DNA of 52,191 bases from Microbacteriaceae bacterium (GCA_027490915.1 JAIXXG010000017.1:1-52191); one strand, 5' to 3'; positions 32,546 to 40,574 are shown, counted from the first letter of the stretch. Notes: a model not told the origin generated them from the letters alone. Numbers and translations: made by a program.

Positions 32546-33204
32546 CCAGCATCCTGATCGTCGAGGACGAGACGCGCATCTCGTCGTTCATCGAGAAAGG
32601 CCTCTCGGCGGCGGGATACTCGCCCACCGTCGTCGCCAATGGACTCGACGCGCTCGACTACGTCGCCACGGGGTCGTTCGACCTCGTGCTGCTCGACGTC
32701 GGGCTTCCGGGCATCGACGGGTTCGAGGTGCTGGCCCGCCTGCGGGCCGCCGGGGAGACCATGCCGATCATCATGCTGACGGCCCGCACGAGCGTCGATG
32801 ACACGGTCGCCGGGCTGGACGGGGGCGCCAACGACTACCTGCCGAAGCCGTTCAAGTTCGATGAGCTGGTGGCGCGCATCCGGCTGCGGCTGCGCGAGTC
32901 GGGTCAGCAGCGCGTCGTCGAGACCGTGCTGCGGCACGGAGACGTCGCCCTCGACCTCAAGACGCGGCGGGTGTCGGTGGGCGACCGCTCGATCGATCTC
33001 TCGGCCCGCGAGTTCGCCCTCGCCGAAGAGTTTCTGCGCCACCCCGATCAGGTGCTGTCGCGCGAGCAGCTGCTGAGCCGCGTGTGGGGCTTCGACTTCG
33101 ACCCGGGGTCGAACGTCGTCGACGTGTACGTTCGCTACCTGCGCGGCAAGATCGGCGCCGAGCGCATCGAGACGGTGCGCGGCATGGGCTACCGCCTGGT
33201 CTGA
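32542..33204 (+). CDS. OmpR/PhoB family response regulator
   Basis: This 220-aa regulator has a receiver domain with Asp52 in LVLLDVGLPG, the switch residue in TARTS and Lys in YLPKPF, and a winged-helix DNA-binding domain ending VDVYVRYLRGKIG...VRGMGYRLV. The start is a rare TTG overlapping the kinase TGA (TTGA) behind GGGGGAGG. It is the likely protein that binds the TGAGAG-N2-CTCTCA palindromes, since these occur only around this operon and the two exported proteins next to it. Confidence 0.93.
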   Translation: MTSILIVEDETRISSFIEKGLSAAGYSPTVVANGLDALDYVATGSFDLVLLDVGLPGIDGFEVLARLRAAGETMPIIMLTARTSVDDTVAGLDGGANDYLPKPFKFDELVARIRLRLRESGQQRVVETVLRHGDVALDLKTRRVSVGDRSIDLSAREFALAEEFLRHPDQVLSREQLLSRVWGFDFDPGSNVVDVYVRYLRGKIGAERIETVRGMGYRLV

Positions 33205-33210
33205 GCACGG

Positions 33211-33227
33211 CGCCCGACGAACGGGCG
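33211..33227. terminator. Bidirectional hairpin between response regulator and exported protein
   Basis: CGCCCG (33211-33216) and CGGGCG (33222-33227) form a perfect 6-bp stem around ACGAA. It fills the 24-base gap between convergent stop codons. Confidence 0.6.
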
Positions 33228-33228
33228 G

Positions 33229-33627
33229 TCAGTCGTCGTCGCTGCCGCTGCCGCTGTTGCTGCCGCTGGTGCCGCTGTCGTCGTCGACGCTCGCGGGCGA
33301 GGGGATCGTCGCGGCAGAGGGCGAGGCGGTGCCCGCGGGGCGGGGCGCCACTGGCTGCGGGGCCGGCGCCGGGGCGCGATCGACATCGGCCGGCGTGGTC
33401 GGAGAGGCCGTGCCGCTGGGAACGGGCGTCGGCGTACTCGTGCCGGGACCGGGCGTCGGGGCGGCGCCGGGTGAGCCCGGCACCGTGGTGATCGGGGGAA
33501 CCTCGGCGATCGTCGTGCTGTCGACGAGGGGCATCGCGCGCGCGACACCGATCGCGCCGCTCGCGATCACGCCGATGCCGAGCGCCGAGACGGCCGTCAT
33601 GGTCACCCATCGACGGGACGCGGCCAT
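33229..33627 (-). CDS. Small exported protein with MPL motif and acidic Ser/Asp tail
   Basis: This 132-aa protein has a signal-like segment (about 9-30, TMTAVSALGIGVIASGAIGVARA), then AMPLVDSTTIAEVPPITTVPG, a long Pro/Thr/Ala/Ser-rich region without charged residues, and an acidic tail of Asp, Ser and Gly (SVDDDSGTSGS then DDD). It is a paralogue of the next upstream gene, which has AMPLIENVSGLSVPGLTTV at the same place. It should be exported and may be released, or stay tethered by an uncleaved helix. A palindrome lies 64 bases before the ATG, with GACAAT between. Function unknown. Confidence 0.75.
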   Translation of the reverse strand: MAASRRWVTMTAVSALGIGVIASGAIGVARAMPLVDSTTIAEVPPITTVPGSPGAAPTPGPGTSTPTPVPSGTASPTTPADVDRAPAPAPQPVAPRPAGTASPSAATIPSPASVDDDSGTSGSNSGSGSDDD

Positions 33628-33681
33628 GACCCGAACCTCCTCATCGTGCTACTCTCCTTCCCCATTGTCCCGCAGACGACG

Positions 33682-33717
33682 GCACCCCCGGATGAGAGTC
33701 CTCTCATCCGGGGGTGC
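33682..33717 (-). promoter_or_regulatory. Palindrome B inside a 17-bp-arm hairpin
   Basis: Arms at 33682-33698 and 33701-33717 are perfect reverse complements of 17 bases with a 2-base centre. The core 33692-33707 is ATGAGAG-TC-CTCTCAT, the operator-like motif, and the outer part is GCACCCCCGG/CCGGGGGTGC. It lies between the stop of one exported-protein gene and the start of the other, so it may serve both as operator and as terminator. Confidence 0.7.
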
Positions 33718-33747
33718 GTCGAGCGCCCGGGGCGCGTCATCGACGAC

Positions 33748-34188
33748 TCAGTCGTCGATGCTCGCCGGGGTCGCGGGCGAGGGGATGCTCGCCGGGCTCG
33801 CCGGGGTCGGCGGGGTGTCGACCGAGGCGGGCGACACCGGGCTGGCCGGGCTGATCGGGCTGGCCGGCGAGAGCGGCGACGCGGGCGACTGCGCCGAGAC
33901 AGGCGACGCGGGCGTCTGCGCCGAGACCGCCGAGGGCGTCGACGTCGGCGACGGCGTCGCGGGCGACGAGCTCGACGTGGGCGAGACGATGCTGTCGCTC
34001 TCGACCGTGAAGTCGAGGTCGGCCGAGCTGCCGTCGTCGTCGGTGACGGTCGTCAGGCCGGGAACGCTGAGGCCGCTGACGTTCTCGATGAGCGGCATCG
34101 CGTTGGCGACGGTCGCCGCGCCACCGGCGGCCACCCCGAGGCTGAGCGCACCGGCCGCCCCCACGGCGATCCAGTTCTTGGTGTCCAT
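33748..34188 (-). CDS. Small exported protein with MPL motif and Pro-Ala-Ser-Pro repeats
   Basis: This 146-aa paralogue of the 132-aa protein has a signal-like N-terminus (MDTKNWIAVGAAGALSLGVA, then GGAATVANA), the AMPLIENVSGLSVPGLTTVTDDDGS motif, and from about residue 60 a low-complexity region of SPASP-type repeats ending in an acidic DD. GGAGGGAGG is a strong ribosome-binding site, suggesting high expression. Palindrome C lies about 88 bases upstream, inside the end of the phosphotransferase gene. It may be a wall- or membrane-associated sensor or ligand for the neighbouring kinase; this is speculation. Confidence 0.78.
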   Translation of the reverse strand: MDTKNWIAVGAAGALSLGVAAGGAATVANAMPLIENVSGLSVPGLTTVTDDDGSSADLDFTVESDSIVSPTSSSSPATPSPTSTPSAVSAQTPASPVSAQSPASPLSPASPISPASPVSPASVDTPPTPASPASIPSPATPASIDD

Positions 34189-34259
34189 GATTGTGTCCTC
34201 CCTCCGCACGAGCCGGGCGGCTCGTCGCGATGTCCCCACTCTCCGGGGGCACCGTGAGA

Positions 34260-35492
34260 TCACCAGGAGGAGGCGGTGAGAGGCCTCTCATCCGCGCGCA
34301 CGACGCGGTGCGCGCGCTCGATGAGCTCGGTCGCCCCCGCCGAGCCCGCTGCGGAGCGCGAGAGGGCGTGCCCCAGCAGCTGGGTGGCCGCGATGGCGTG
34401 GGCGCGGTCGGCGAAGCCCGGGTCGTCCGCGGCGAACCAGCGTCGCCGCCAGCCGTCGGCGAGCACGGATGCCCGCCGAGCGCGCAGCGTCGCCCGGCTG
34501 CCGCCGTCGTGCACGACCGTGGCGATGAGATGGGCGTAGAGCGCCGCGGCGTCGTCCGCCGGGTCGCCCCAGCCCGAGGTGTCGATGTCGAGCACCCCGG
34601 TGATGCGCGCGGGCGCCAGGGGGTCGACGAGCAGCTGCGCGAGGTGCAGGTCGCCGTGCACGGTGCGTGCGGGCGGCGGATCGCCCCCGGCGCGGAACCG
34701 ACGCGAGGCCGTGCGCGCGGTGCGCTCGATGAGTCCGTCGAGCGCGGGCAGCTGCTCGATGAGTCGCTCCTCGTACCACTCGATGCGCCGCACGAGCGAC
34801 GACCGCGCGGCCGAGCTCGAGGGCACCTGGGCGATCTGGGCGACGAGCCCCTCGATGGCGTCGAGCAGCAGGTCGGGAGCCGAGACCCGGTCGAGCACGC
34901 CGATCAGCTCCGACCCCGCGAGGGCCTCCAGCGCGACGAGGCCCTCCTCGCTCCACCCGAGTACCGCCGGCACCGGGATGCCCGCCGAGCGCCACAGCGT
35001 GTGCCGGGCCTGCAACGGCTCCGCAGCGGGAGGCCGCACGACCTTGAGGTAGTACGCGGTGGCATCGGTGTCGACGCGCACGACAGCGCGCTTGCCCGGC
35101 CGGTAGGCCGCGAGGCTGACCGTGAGCCCCCCGACCGGGAGGCCGAGCCGCGCGAGCACGACGCCCGCCGCCTCGGCGTAGACGGCCGTGCGCAGCGCGG
35201 GCAGGGCCGGGTCGGCCGGGTAGACCCAGACATCGACACGCTCGCCCGTGTCGGGGTTGCTGAGCGTGAGAACGCCCGGTCGCACGGCCTCGGCCGGCGA
35301 GGTCTCGACGAACACCGTGTGCTCGCTCGAGCCGCCGGCGGCGTCCCGCAGGGTGACCCGGTAGCCGTGCGTGAAGCCGTTGCCCGTGGGCTCGACCTGC
35401 AGGGCATGCGCGTCGACGAGCGTCGCGTCCAGCGAGAGCGCGACGGCGGCGAGGACATCGCGGTGGAGCACACCGTCGGGCACTGGGGTCAC
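34260..35492 (-). CDS. Aminoglycoside phosphotransferase-like kinase (APH family)
   Basis: This 410-aa protein has the APH fold: AYYLKVVRP with the ATP-anchoring lysine, the catalytic loop VHGDLHLAQLLVDP (about 276-289) and the metal-binding VLDIDTSGWGDPADDAAAL. The substrate is probably not an aminoglycoside; many such actinobacterial proteins phosphorylate small metabolites such as maltose or choline. The GTG at 35492 is chosen because AGAATA lies about 6 bases upstream; two more in-frame starts lie just upstream. It is not part of the two-component operon, although operator C overlaps its 3' end. Confidence 0.82.
   Translation of the reverse strand: MTPVPDGVLHRDVLAAVALSLDATLVDAHALQVEPTGNGFTHGYRVTLRDAAGGSSEHTVFVETSPAEAVRPGVLTLSNPDTGERVDVWVYPADPALPALRTAVYAEAAGVVLARLGLPVGGLTVSLAAYRPGKRAVVRVDTDATAYYLKVVRPPAAEPLQARHTLWRSAGIPVPAVLGWSEEGLVALEALAGSELIGVLDRVSAPDLLLDAIEGLVAQIAQVPSSSAARSSLVRRIEWYEERLIEQLPALDGLIERTARTASRRFRAGGDPPPARTVHGDLHLAQLLVDPLAPARITGVLDIDTSGWGDPADDAAALYAHLIATVVHDGGSRATLRARRASVLADGWRRRWFAADDPGFADRAHAIAATQLLGHALSRSAAGSAGATELIERAHRVVRADERPLTASSW
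34276..34291 (-). promoter_or_regulatory. Palindrome C (TGAGAG-N2-CTCTCA) before exported protein
   Basis: TGAGAGGCCTCTCA (34277-34290) is a perfect palindrome and the outer pair is G/T. It lies within the last codons of the phosphotransferase gene, about 88 bases before the ATG of the exported protein. Codon use there (AGG CCT CTC) fits a second constraint on the DNA. Confidence 0.6.
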
Positions 35493-35605
35493 GCAACCTA
35501 TTCTCACCTCTCCCCCGCGGCTCGGCGGCACCCCCCGCGGAGCGTCGCGCGGGCAGACGGCTCGGTCGACCCCTCAAGACGGGGCGCGAGCGCGGCTCAG
35601 CATCC

Positions 35606-35634
35606 TTGCCCGGGGCGGAGGGCGGGAGTATCCT
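35606..35634 (+). promoter_or_regulatory. Promoter for small membrane protein
   Basis: TTGCCC (35606-35611), a 17-base spacer and TATCCT (35629-35634) form a good housekeeping-type promoter. Transcription would start near 35641 and yield an 87-base leader. Confidence 0.6.
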
Positions 35635-35640
35635 GGAGCC

Positions 35641-35727
35641 GGTCGCCCACCCGAGCGGCCACGACCCGAAACCCGACCCCGGTACCCGCCGGAGCCGCGT
35701 TCCTCACCCGACAGGAACGGTGCCACG
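35641..35727 (+). promoter_or_regulatory. Structured 5' leader with hairpin holding the AGGA sequence
   Basis: GGTCG (35641-35645) can pair with CGACC (35662-35666). Near the start codon CGTTCCT (35698-35704) pairs with AGGAACG (35713-35719) around an 8-base loop, which hides the only Shine-Dalgarno-like AGGA. The whole looks like a translational control element. It does not match a riboswitch class I can name. Confidence 0.4.
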
Positions 35728-35979
35728 TTGATCGCCCTCATGATCACGGCCGCGACGCTCATGCTCGTCGGCGCGATCGTCGTCAGCCTCGAGCGTCACC
35801 GCCGGCTCACGCCGGTGACGGCGCTGCTCACCGGCCTCGGCACCCTCGCGATCGTCCTGGGTGCCATCACCGTCACGGTCGCGACCATCGAGCCGGCCAC
35901 GGCCGACGTCGTGCCGCGCGGCGTGACGATCAACCAGCTGCCCGAGCGCGTCACCGACTTCGACCTCCCGACGCTCTAG
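35728..35979 (+). CDS. Small two-helix membrane protein
   Basis: This 83-aa protein has two membrane helices (about 2-21 and 30-52) joined by a short basic loop ERHRRLTP, and a polar tail (about 55-83) that should lie outside, ending FDLPTL. No family is recognised. TTG is taken as the start because it follows the hairpin and gives an immediate helix; an ATG four codons later is the alternative. The long structured leader is unusual for so small a gene and suggests tight regulation. Confidence 0.6.
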   Translation: MIALMITAATLMLVGAIVVSLERHRRLTPVTALLTGLGTLAIVLGAITVTVATIEPATADVVPRGVTINQLPERVTDFDLPTL

Positions 35980-36030
35980 AGCGCGGCTCGGCCCGCGAGG
36001 GTCGACATCGGTCGCCGGTCGCCGGTGCGA

Positions 36031-37254
36031 TCAGCCGCGCGGAGACGCTCCCCAGCACTTCGGCCCGCAGTCCACGAACGGCCCGCTCTGCCCCGAGGCC
36101 GCCCGGCGCAGCGCGAGCACGCGCGCGAGCGATGCGTCGACCTGCTCCTCGGCGATGCGGCCGTCGGCCACGGCCGCGGCGAGCGTGGCGATGAGCGCGT
36201 CGATGTCGATGCCGACCGTCGAGGGATCACCGGGAAGCACGTAGAGCAGCAGATCGTTGCCCGCCTGCAGCGCGCGCACCGCGTTGCTGTACGGGTCGCG
36301 GTAGGCATCGATGCCCGAGCGCTGCAGCATGAGCAGATCGTCGGTGACGATGACGCCCTCGAAGCCGAGCTCGTCGCGCAGGATCGCCACCCACTCCGCC
36401 GACAGCGATGCCGGCAGCGCGCTGATCCGATCGAACTGCAGATGCCCCATCATGACGAGCGGCGCGCCGGCGGCGATGCCGGCCTGGAAGGGCACGGCGT
36501 GCGTCGCGCGCCACTGCGCGAGATCGAGATCCGATCGCGGGATGCTCACGTGCGAGTCGTCCGGACTCGCTCCGTGCCCCGGGAAGTGCTTGAGGGTCGA
36601 GAGCACCCGGCCCTGCTCGCCGCGCACCGCGGCCGCCACGCGCTCGGCAGCGGCCTCGGGCGTCTCACCGAGCGTGCGGGAGCGGATGAACGACGAGCTG
36701 TCGGGCGTGACGTCGGCCACGATGCCGAAGTTGATGAGCACCCCGGCCGACGACACGAGCGTCGACCGGTCGACGAAGGCCTGCTCGGCGACCGCGGGCT
36801 CCGCGCCCCGGATGGTGCGCGCGGCGGGGAACTCGTCCTCGCGCAGGCGCCGCACGACGCCGCCCTCCTGATCGATGGCGGTCAGCACGGGCAGCCCCGC
36901 CTCGCTGCTGAGCGCCGCCGTGAGCTGCCCGACCTGCGCGGCCGGACCCCCGACGTTGTCGCCCATGAGGATGACCCCCGCAAGCCCGTGCGCATCGATG
37001 ACCCCGCGGATGCGCGCGGGGTCGGTGCCCGGCACGTGCACCATGATGAGCGCCGCGACCTTCTGCTCGAGCGACATGCTCGCGATGCGCTGCTCGAGGT
37101 AGACGGCGGTCGGGTCGAGCAGGGGCGGCGCCCCGGCGATCCGGGCGAGCGGCGGCGGGGGCGGCTCGACCGCGGTGGCGCATGCCGTGACGGCCGCGAG
37201 GCTCACGGCGAGCGCGGCGGCGATCGCCCGTCTCGTGCCGCAGCGCCCTCGCAT
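36031..37254 (-). CDS. nagZ: Glycoside hydrolase family 3 beta-N-acetylhexosaminidase, lipoprotein
   Basis: This 407-aa enzyme has a lipobox (AVTAC, Cys about residue 25) and a GH3 N-terminal barrel with the NagZ signature KHFPGHG (222-228), whose histidine acts as acid/base, and the nucleophile aspartate in VIVTDDL (about 305). It removes GlcNAc from muropeptides or glycans and should act outside the membrane here. The tail VDCGPKCWGASP has two extra cysteines. ATG lies 6 bases after TAGGCT, suggesting a leaderless message. The symbol is by family. Confidence 0.88.
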   Translation of the reverse strand: MRGRCGTRRAIAAALAVSLAAVTACATAVEPPPPPLARIAGAPPLLDPTAVYLEQRIASMSLEQKVAALIMVHVPGTDPARIRGVIDAHGLAGVILMGDNVGGPAAQVGQLTAALSSEAGLPVLTAIDQEGGVVRRLREDEFPAARTIRGAEPAVAEQAFVDRSTLVSSAGVLINFGIVADVTPDSSSFIRSRTLGETPEAAAERVAAAVRGEQGRVLSTLKHFPGHGASPDDSHVSIPRSDLDLAQWRATHAVPFQAGIAAGAPLVMMGHLQFDRISALPASLSAEWVAILRDELGFEGVIVTDDLLMLQRSGIDAYRDPYSNAVRALQAGNDLLLYVLPGDPSTVGIDIDALIATLAAAVADGRIAEEQVDASLARVLALRRAASGQSGPFVDCGPKCWGASPRG

Positions 37255-37263
37255 GCAGCGAGC

Positions 37264-38625
37264 CTACGACCGCGCGGGCTGTTTCGGCGTGCGGATTCCG
37301 ACCGCCGAGATCACCGCACCGGCGAGCAGCAGCGCGGCGCACAGCTGCAGCGCGCGGTCGAGCCACGCGTCGTCGACCTGGGTGCCGATCACGGCGCCGA
37401 GCAGGGCGATCGCCACGAGTCCGGCGATGCGCGAGACGGCGTTGTTGACCGCGGAGGCGATGCCCGACTGCTCGGGCGCGATGGCGCCCAGGATGGCCGA
37501 GGTGAGCGGCGCCACGGTGACGGCGATGCCGAGCCCGTAGAGCAGCACTCCGGCGAGGGCCTGCTGCACGAAGTCGAAGGGCGTGCTGACGGCCTGCAGC
37601 AGCAGCAGGCCGACGGCCGCGATCGCCGGACCGGCGGCCATGAACCACCGCGGGCCGACACGGCCCGCCCAGGTGCCGAACACCGACGAGAGCGCGATGA
37701 GCATGATCGTGACGGGCAGGCTGACGAGCCCGGCGGCGGTGGCGGAGAGACCCGCGGCCTGCTGCAGGTGCAGCACGAGTGCGAGCCCCGCGACCGAGAG
37801 GGCAGCGTAGATGCCGACCGTCGCGAGGTTGCCGACGGCGAAGTTGCGCTCGCGGAAGAGCGACAGGGGCATCATGGGATGCTGCGCCGTCGCCTGCCGC
37901 CACAGGAAGCCGCCGAGCGCGAGCGCGCCGGCCGCGAGAGGCACGAGCACCACGGGCGAGCTCCAGCCGTAGTTCGCCTGCTCGATGAGGGCGAAGACGA
38001 CACCGCCGAGACCGACCGCCCCGAGCACGGCGCCGGCGACGTCGATGGGAGTGCGGGTGGCCGGCCGCTCGTTGCGGAAGGGCGCCAGCAGGATGAGGGT
38101 GAGCGCGATGGGCACGACGTTGATGACGAAGACCCAGCGCCAGCTCAGCGTGTCGGTCAGCAGCCCGCCGAGGAGCGGGCCGACGATGAAGGCCGCGGAG
38201 GTCCAGGCCGTCCAGAGGCCGATCGCCCGGGCCTGAGCGGCATCGCGGTGGGTGCTCATGATGAGTGCGAGCGAGCTCGGCACGAGCAGCGCGCCCGCGA
38301 CGCCCTGCGCCGCGCGCGCGGCGATGAGCAACTCTGCTGTCGGAGCCAGACCGCAGGCGAGCGAGGTCAGGCCGAAGGCGACGAGGCCGAGACGCAGCAC
38401 AGCGACGCGCCCCAGCAGGTCGCTGAGCGATCCGGCGATGAGGATGAGCGAGCCGAGGGTGATGAGGTAGGCATCGACCACCCACTGCTGCACGGGAAGC
38501 CCCCCGCCCAGCTCGTCGGTGATCGCCGGCAGGGCGACGTTGACGATCGAGCCGTCGAGGAAGGCCACGAAGGCGGCGAGCACGGCGATGACCAGCACGC
38601 GGCGGTCGAGGGCGGCGGCGGTCAC
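37264..38625 (-). CDS. MFS drug exporter, DHA2 (EmrB/QacA) family
   Basis: This 453-aa transporter has about 12-14 membrane helices and the DHA2 motifs: an early AFLDGSIVNVALPAI (about 20-34), SLSDLLGRVAVLRLGL of motif A near 78 and GPLLGGLL of motif C near 150. It should export small toxic compounds using the proton gradient. The GTG at 38623-38625 is preferred because TTGACT lies 6 bases upstream; a TTG at 38637 would add four residues. It follows only 9 bases before the GH3 gene, so the two may share a transcript. Confidence 0.87.
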   Translation of the reverse strand: MTAAALDRRVLVIAVLAAFVAFLDGSIVNVALPAITDELGGGLPVQQWVVDAYLITLGSLILIAGSLSDLLGRVAVLRLGLVAFGLTSLACGLAPTAELLIAARAAQGVAGALLVPSSLALIMSTHRDAAQARAIGLWTAWTSAAFIVGPLLGGLLTDTLSWRWVFVINVVPIALTLILLAPFRNERPATRTPIDVAGAVLGAVGLGGVVFALIEQANYGWSSPVVLVPLAAGALALGGFLWRQATAQHPMMPLSLFRERNFAVGNLATVGIYAALSVAGLALVLHLQQAAGLSATAAGLVSLPVTIMLIALSSVFGTWAGRVGPRWFMAAGPAIAAVGLLLLQAVSTPFDFVQQALAGVLLYGLGIAVTVAPLTSAILGAIAPEQSGIASAVNNAVSRIAGLVAIALLGAVIGTQVDDAWLDRALQLCAALLLAGAVISAVGIRTPKQPARS

Positions 38626-38695
38626 GGGCTCAGTCAAGCATCCCCGCGCCGACCAGGCCAGACCGCGTGCTGCGCTGCCGCCGTGGCCCGCCGGG

Positions 38696-39763
38696 TCAGA
38701 CGGCCGCCGGCACCTTCGTCTCGGCGAGCAGCTCGCGCACGCGCGGCATGACCTCGGTGCCGTACAGCTCGATCGCGCGCATCAGCTTGTCGTGCGACAG
38801 CGGGCCGGTCGAGTACTTGAGGTCGAAGCGCTGGATGCCGAGCGTCGAGACGGTCGCCGCGATCTTGCGGGCCACCGTCTCGGGCGAGCCGACGTAGAGC
38901 GAGCCGTGCTCGACCTCCTGCCGGAAGTGCGCGTAGGTGGTCGGGCCCCAGCCGCGCTCGCGGCCGATGCGGCCGAACATCTGCTCGTAGGCCGGCCAGA
39001 GCTCCTCCATCGCCTGCTCGTCGGTCTCGGCGATGTAGCCGGGCGAGTGCACGCCGACCGGCTGCCAGGGCTTCTCGAGCTGCGTGAGGGCGCGGTGGTA
39101 GAGCTCGACGAAGGGTGCGAAGCGCTCGGCCGGGCCGCCGATGATGGCGAGCATGAGCGGGAATCCGTAGTGGGCGGCGCGCACGACCGACTCGGGGCTG
39201 CCCCCGACGCCGACCCAGGTGCGCAGGCTGCCGCCCTCGGTCGTCGGGTAGACCATCTGGTTCTGCAGCGGCGCGCGGGTCGAGCCCTGCCAGGTGACCG
39301 GCTGCTCCTTGTGCACCTCGGCGTAGAGGTTGAGCTTCTCCTCGAACAGGGTCTGGTAGTCCTGCAGCGCGTAGCCGAAGAGCGGGAACGACTCGGTGAA
39401 CGAGCCGCGACCCATGATGACCTCGGCGCGGCCGTTCGAGATCGCGTCGATCGTCGCGAAGCGCTGGAAGACCCGGATCGGGTCGTCGGAGCTGAGCACG
39501 GTGACACCGCTCGCGACGCGGATGCGCTCGGTGCGCGCGGCGATCGCGGTGAGCACGACGTCGGGCGCCGAGACGGCGAAGTCATCGCGGTGGTGCTCAC
39601 CGACGGTGATCGCGTCGACGCCGACCTGGTCGGCCAGCACGCCCTCGGCCACGACGTTGCGGATGACCTGCGCGTACGACAGCGGGGCGCCGTCGGCGTC
39701 GACGGTCACGTCGCCGAAGGTGTCGAGGCCGAGCTCGAGGTCGCTCGGGTCGGTGATGGCCAT
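38696..39763 (-). CDS. LLM class flavin-dependent oxidoreductase (luciferase-like)
   Basis: This 355-aa protein is a TIM-barrel flavoenzyme of the bacterial-luciferase class: ELGLDTFGDV near the N-terminus, TVGEHHRDDFAVSAPDVVLTAIAART (about 53-78), VLSSDDPIRVFQRFATIDAISNGRAEVIMGRGSF (about 88-121) and GTPE-like VGSPETVARKI near 300. It uses reduced FMN or F420 to oxidise an unknown small substrate. ATG has a GGGGAG ribosome-binding site. The gene is single. Confidence 0.9.
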   Translation of the reverse strand: MAITDPSDLELGLDTFGDVTVDADGAPLSYAQVIRNVVAEGVLADQVGVDAITVGEHHRDDFAVSAPDVVLTAIAARTERIRVASGVTVLSSDDPIRVFQRFATIDAISNGRAEVIMGRGSFTESFPLFGYALQDYQTLFEEKLNLYAEVHKEQPVTWQGSTRAPLQNQMVYPTTEGGSLRTWVGVGGSPESVVRAAHYGFPLMLAIIGGPAERFAPFVELYHRALTQLEKPWQPVGVHSPGYIAETDEQAMEELWPAYEQMFGRIGRERGWGPTTYAHFRQEVEHGSLYVGSPETVARKIAATVSTLGIQRFDLKYSTGPLSHDKLMRAIELYGTEVMPRVRELLAETKVPAAV

Positions 39764-39887
39764 TGTTCTCCCCTGTCTGTCGTGCGCGTCGCGCCCTCGG
39801 GCGGGGCGCGTCCGCATCCGTGATTCTATGCGGATGCATCGACAGGACGAACGCGGGATGCGGCGCCGGTATTCCCGGCGCCGAGCC

Positions 39888-40574
39888 TCACGGCTGCAGG
39901 CGCTCCACCCGCCAGCCGCCGCCCTCGCGGTGGAAGAGCAGGCGATCGTGCAGCCGCGACGTGCGCCCCTGCCAGAACTCGACCCGCTCGGGCACGATGC
40001 GGAAGCCGCCCCAGCGCTCCGGACGCGGCACCGGATCGGCATCGGCGAAGCGGCGCTCGGTGTCGACCACCTTCTGCTCGAGGGCCTCGCGCGAGGCGAT
40101 CGGCTGCGACTGATCGCTCGACCACGCCGCCAGCTGGGCTCCGCGCGGGCGATGGGCGAAGTAGTCCTCCGAGTCCTCGGGCTCGACCCGGTGCGCCGTG
40201 CCGAAGATCTTCACCTGGCGGTGCAGGGTGTACCACGGGAAGACGGCGGCCACCCCGGGGTTCGCCTGCAGGGCGCGGCCCTTGCGCGAGGTGTAGTCGG
40301 TGTAGAACGCGAAACCGCGGTCGTCGACGCCGCGCAGCAGCACGGTGCGGATCGACGGGGCGCCGTCGGGGTCGATCGTGCCGAGCACCATCGCGTTCGG
40401 CTCGTAGACCCCGCGCTCGGCCGCCTCGGCGAGCCACGCGGTGAACTGCGCGAACGGGTCGGTCGCGAGGTCGGCCTCCTCGAGCTTCTCGACCCCGTAG
40501 TCGGTGTGGGTGCGCAGCGCGGACTGCAGGAGGGGGTCGAACGTCGGCTCGGTCGGCATGCTCGGCTCGGTCAT
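39888..40574 (-). CDS. pdxH: Pyridoxamine 5'-phosphate oxidase
   Basis: This 228-aa enzyme oxidises pyridoxine or pyridoxamine 5'-phosphate to pyridoxal 5'-phosphate with FMN. It shows PSIRTVLLRGVDDRGFAFYTDYTSRKGRALQANP (about 69-103), the SRPRGSQ-like HRPRGAQLAAWSSDQSQPI (about 143-161) and the C-terminal RTSRLHDRLLFHR with the substrate-binding RLHD. ATG overlaps the stop of the upstream membrane-protein gene by 4 bp. It contrasts with the small PNPOx-fold protein at 7929, which lacks the C-terminal part. Confidence 0.96.
   Translation of the reverse strand: MTEPSMPTEPTFDPLLQSALRTHTDYGVEKLEEADLATDPFAQFTAWLAEAAERGVYEPNAMVLGTIDPDGAPSIRTVLLRGVDDRGFAFYTDYTSRKGRALQANPGVAAVFPWYTLHRQVKIFGTAHRVEPEDSEDYFAHRPRGAQLAAWSSDQSQPIASREALEQKVVDTERRFADADPVPRPERWGGFRIVPERVEFWQGRTSRLHDRLLFHREGGGWRVERLQP

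Noticed and set aside
33760-33960. Tandem repeats resembling a CRISPR array
   Set aside because: The repeats encode a Ser-Pro-Ala low-complexity tail in frame. There are no constant repeats with unique spacers and no cas genes.
35641-35727. A c-di-AMP (ydaO-type) riboswitch
   Set aside because: The CCCGAAACCCGA stretch is superficially similar, but the leader is too short and lacks the paired pseudo-symmetric domains.
36025-38751. A 908-codon plus-strand open frame over the GH3 and MFS genes
   Set aside because: Composition is Arg/Gly/Asp/His-rich with no motif, and both opposing minus-strand genes are clearly real.
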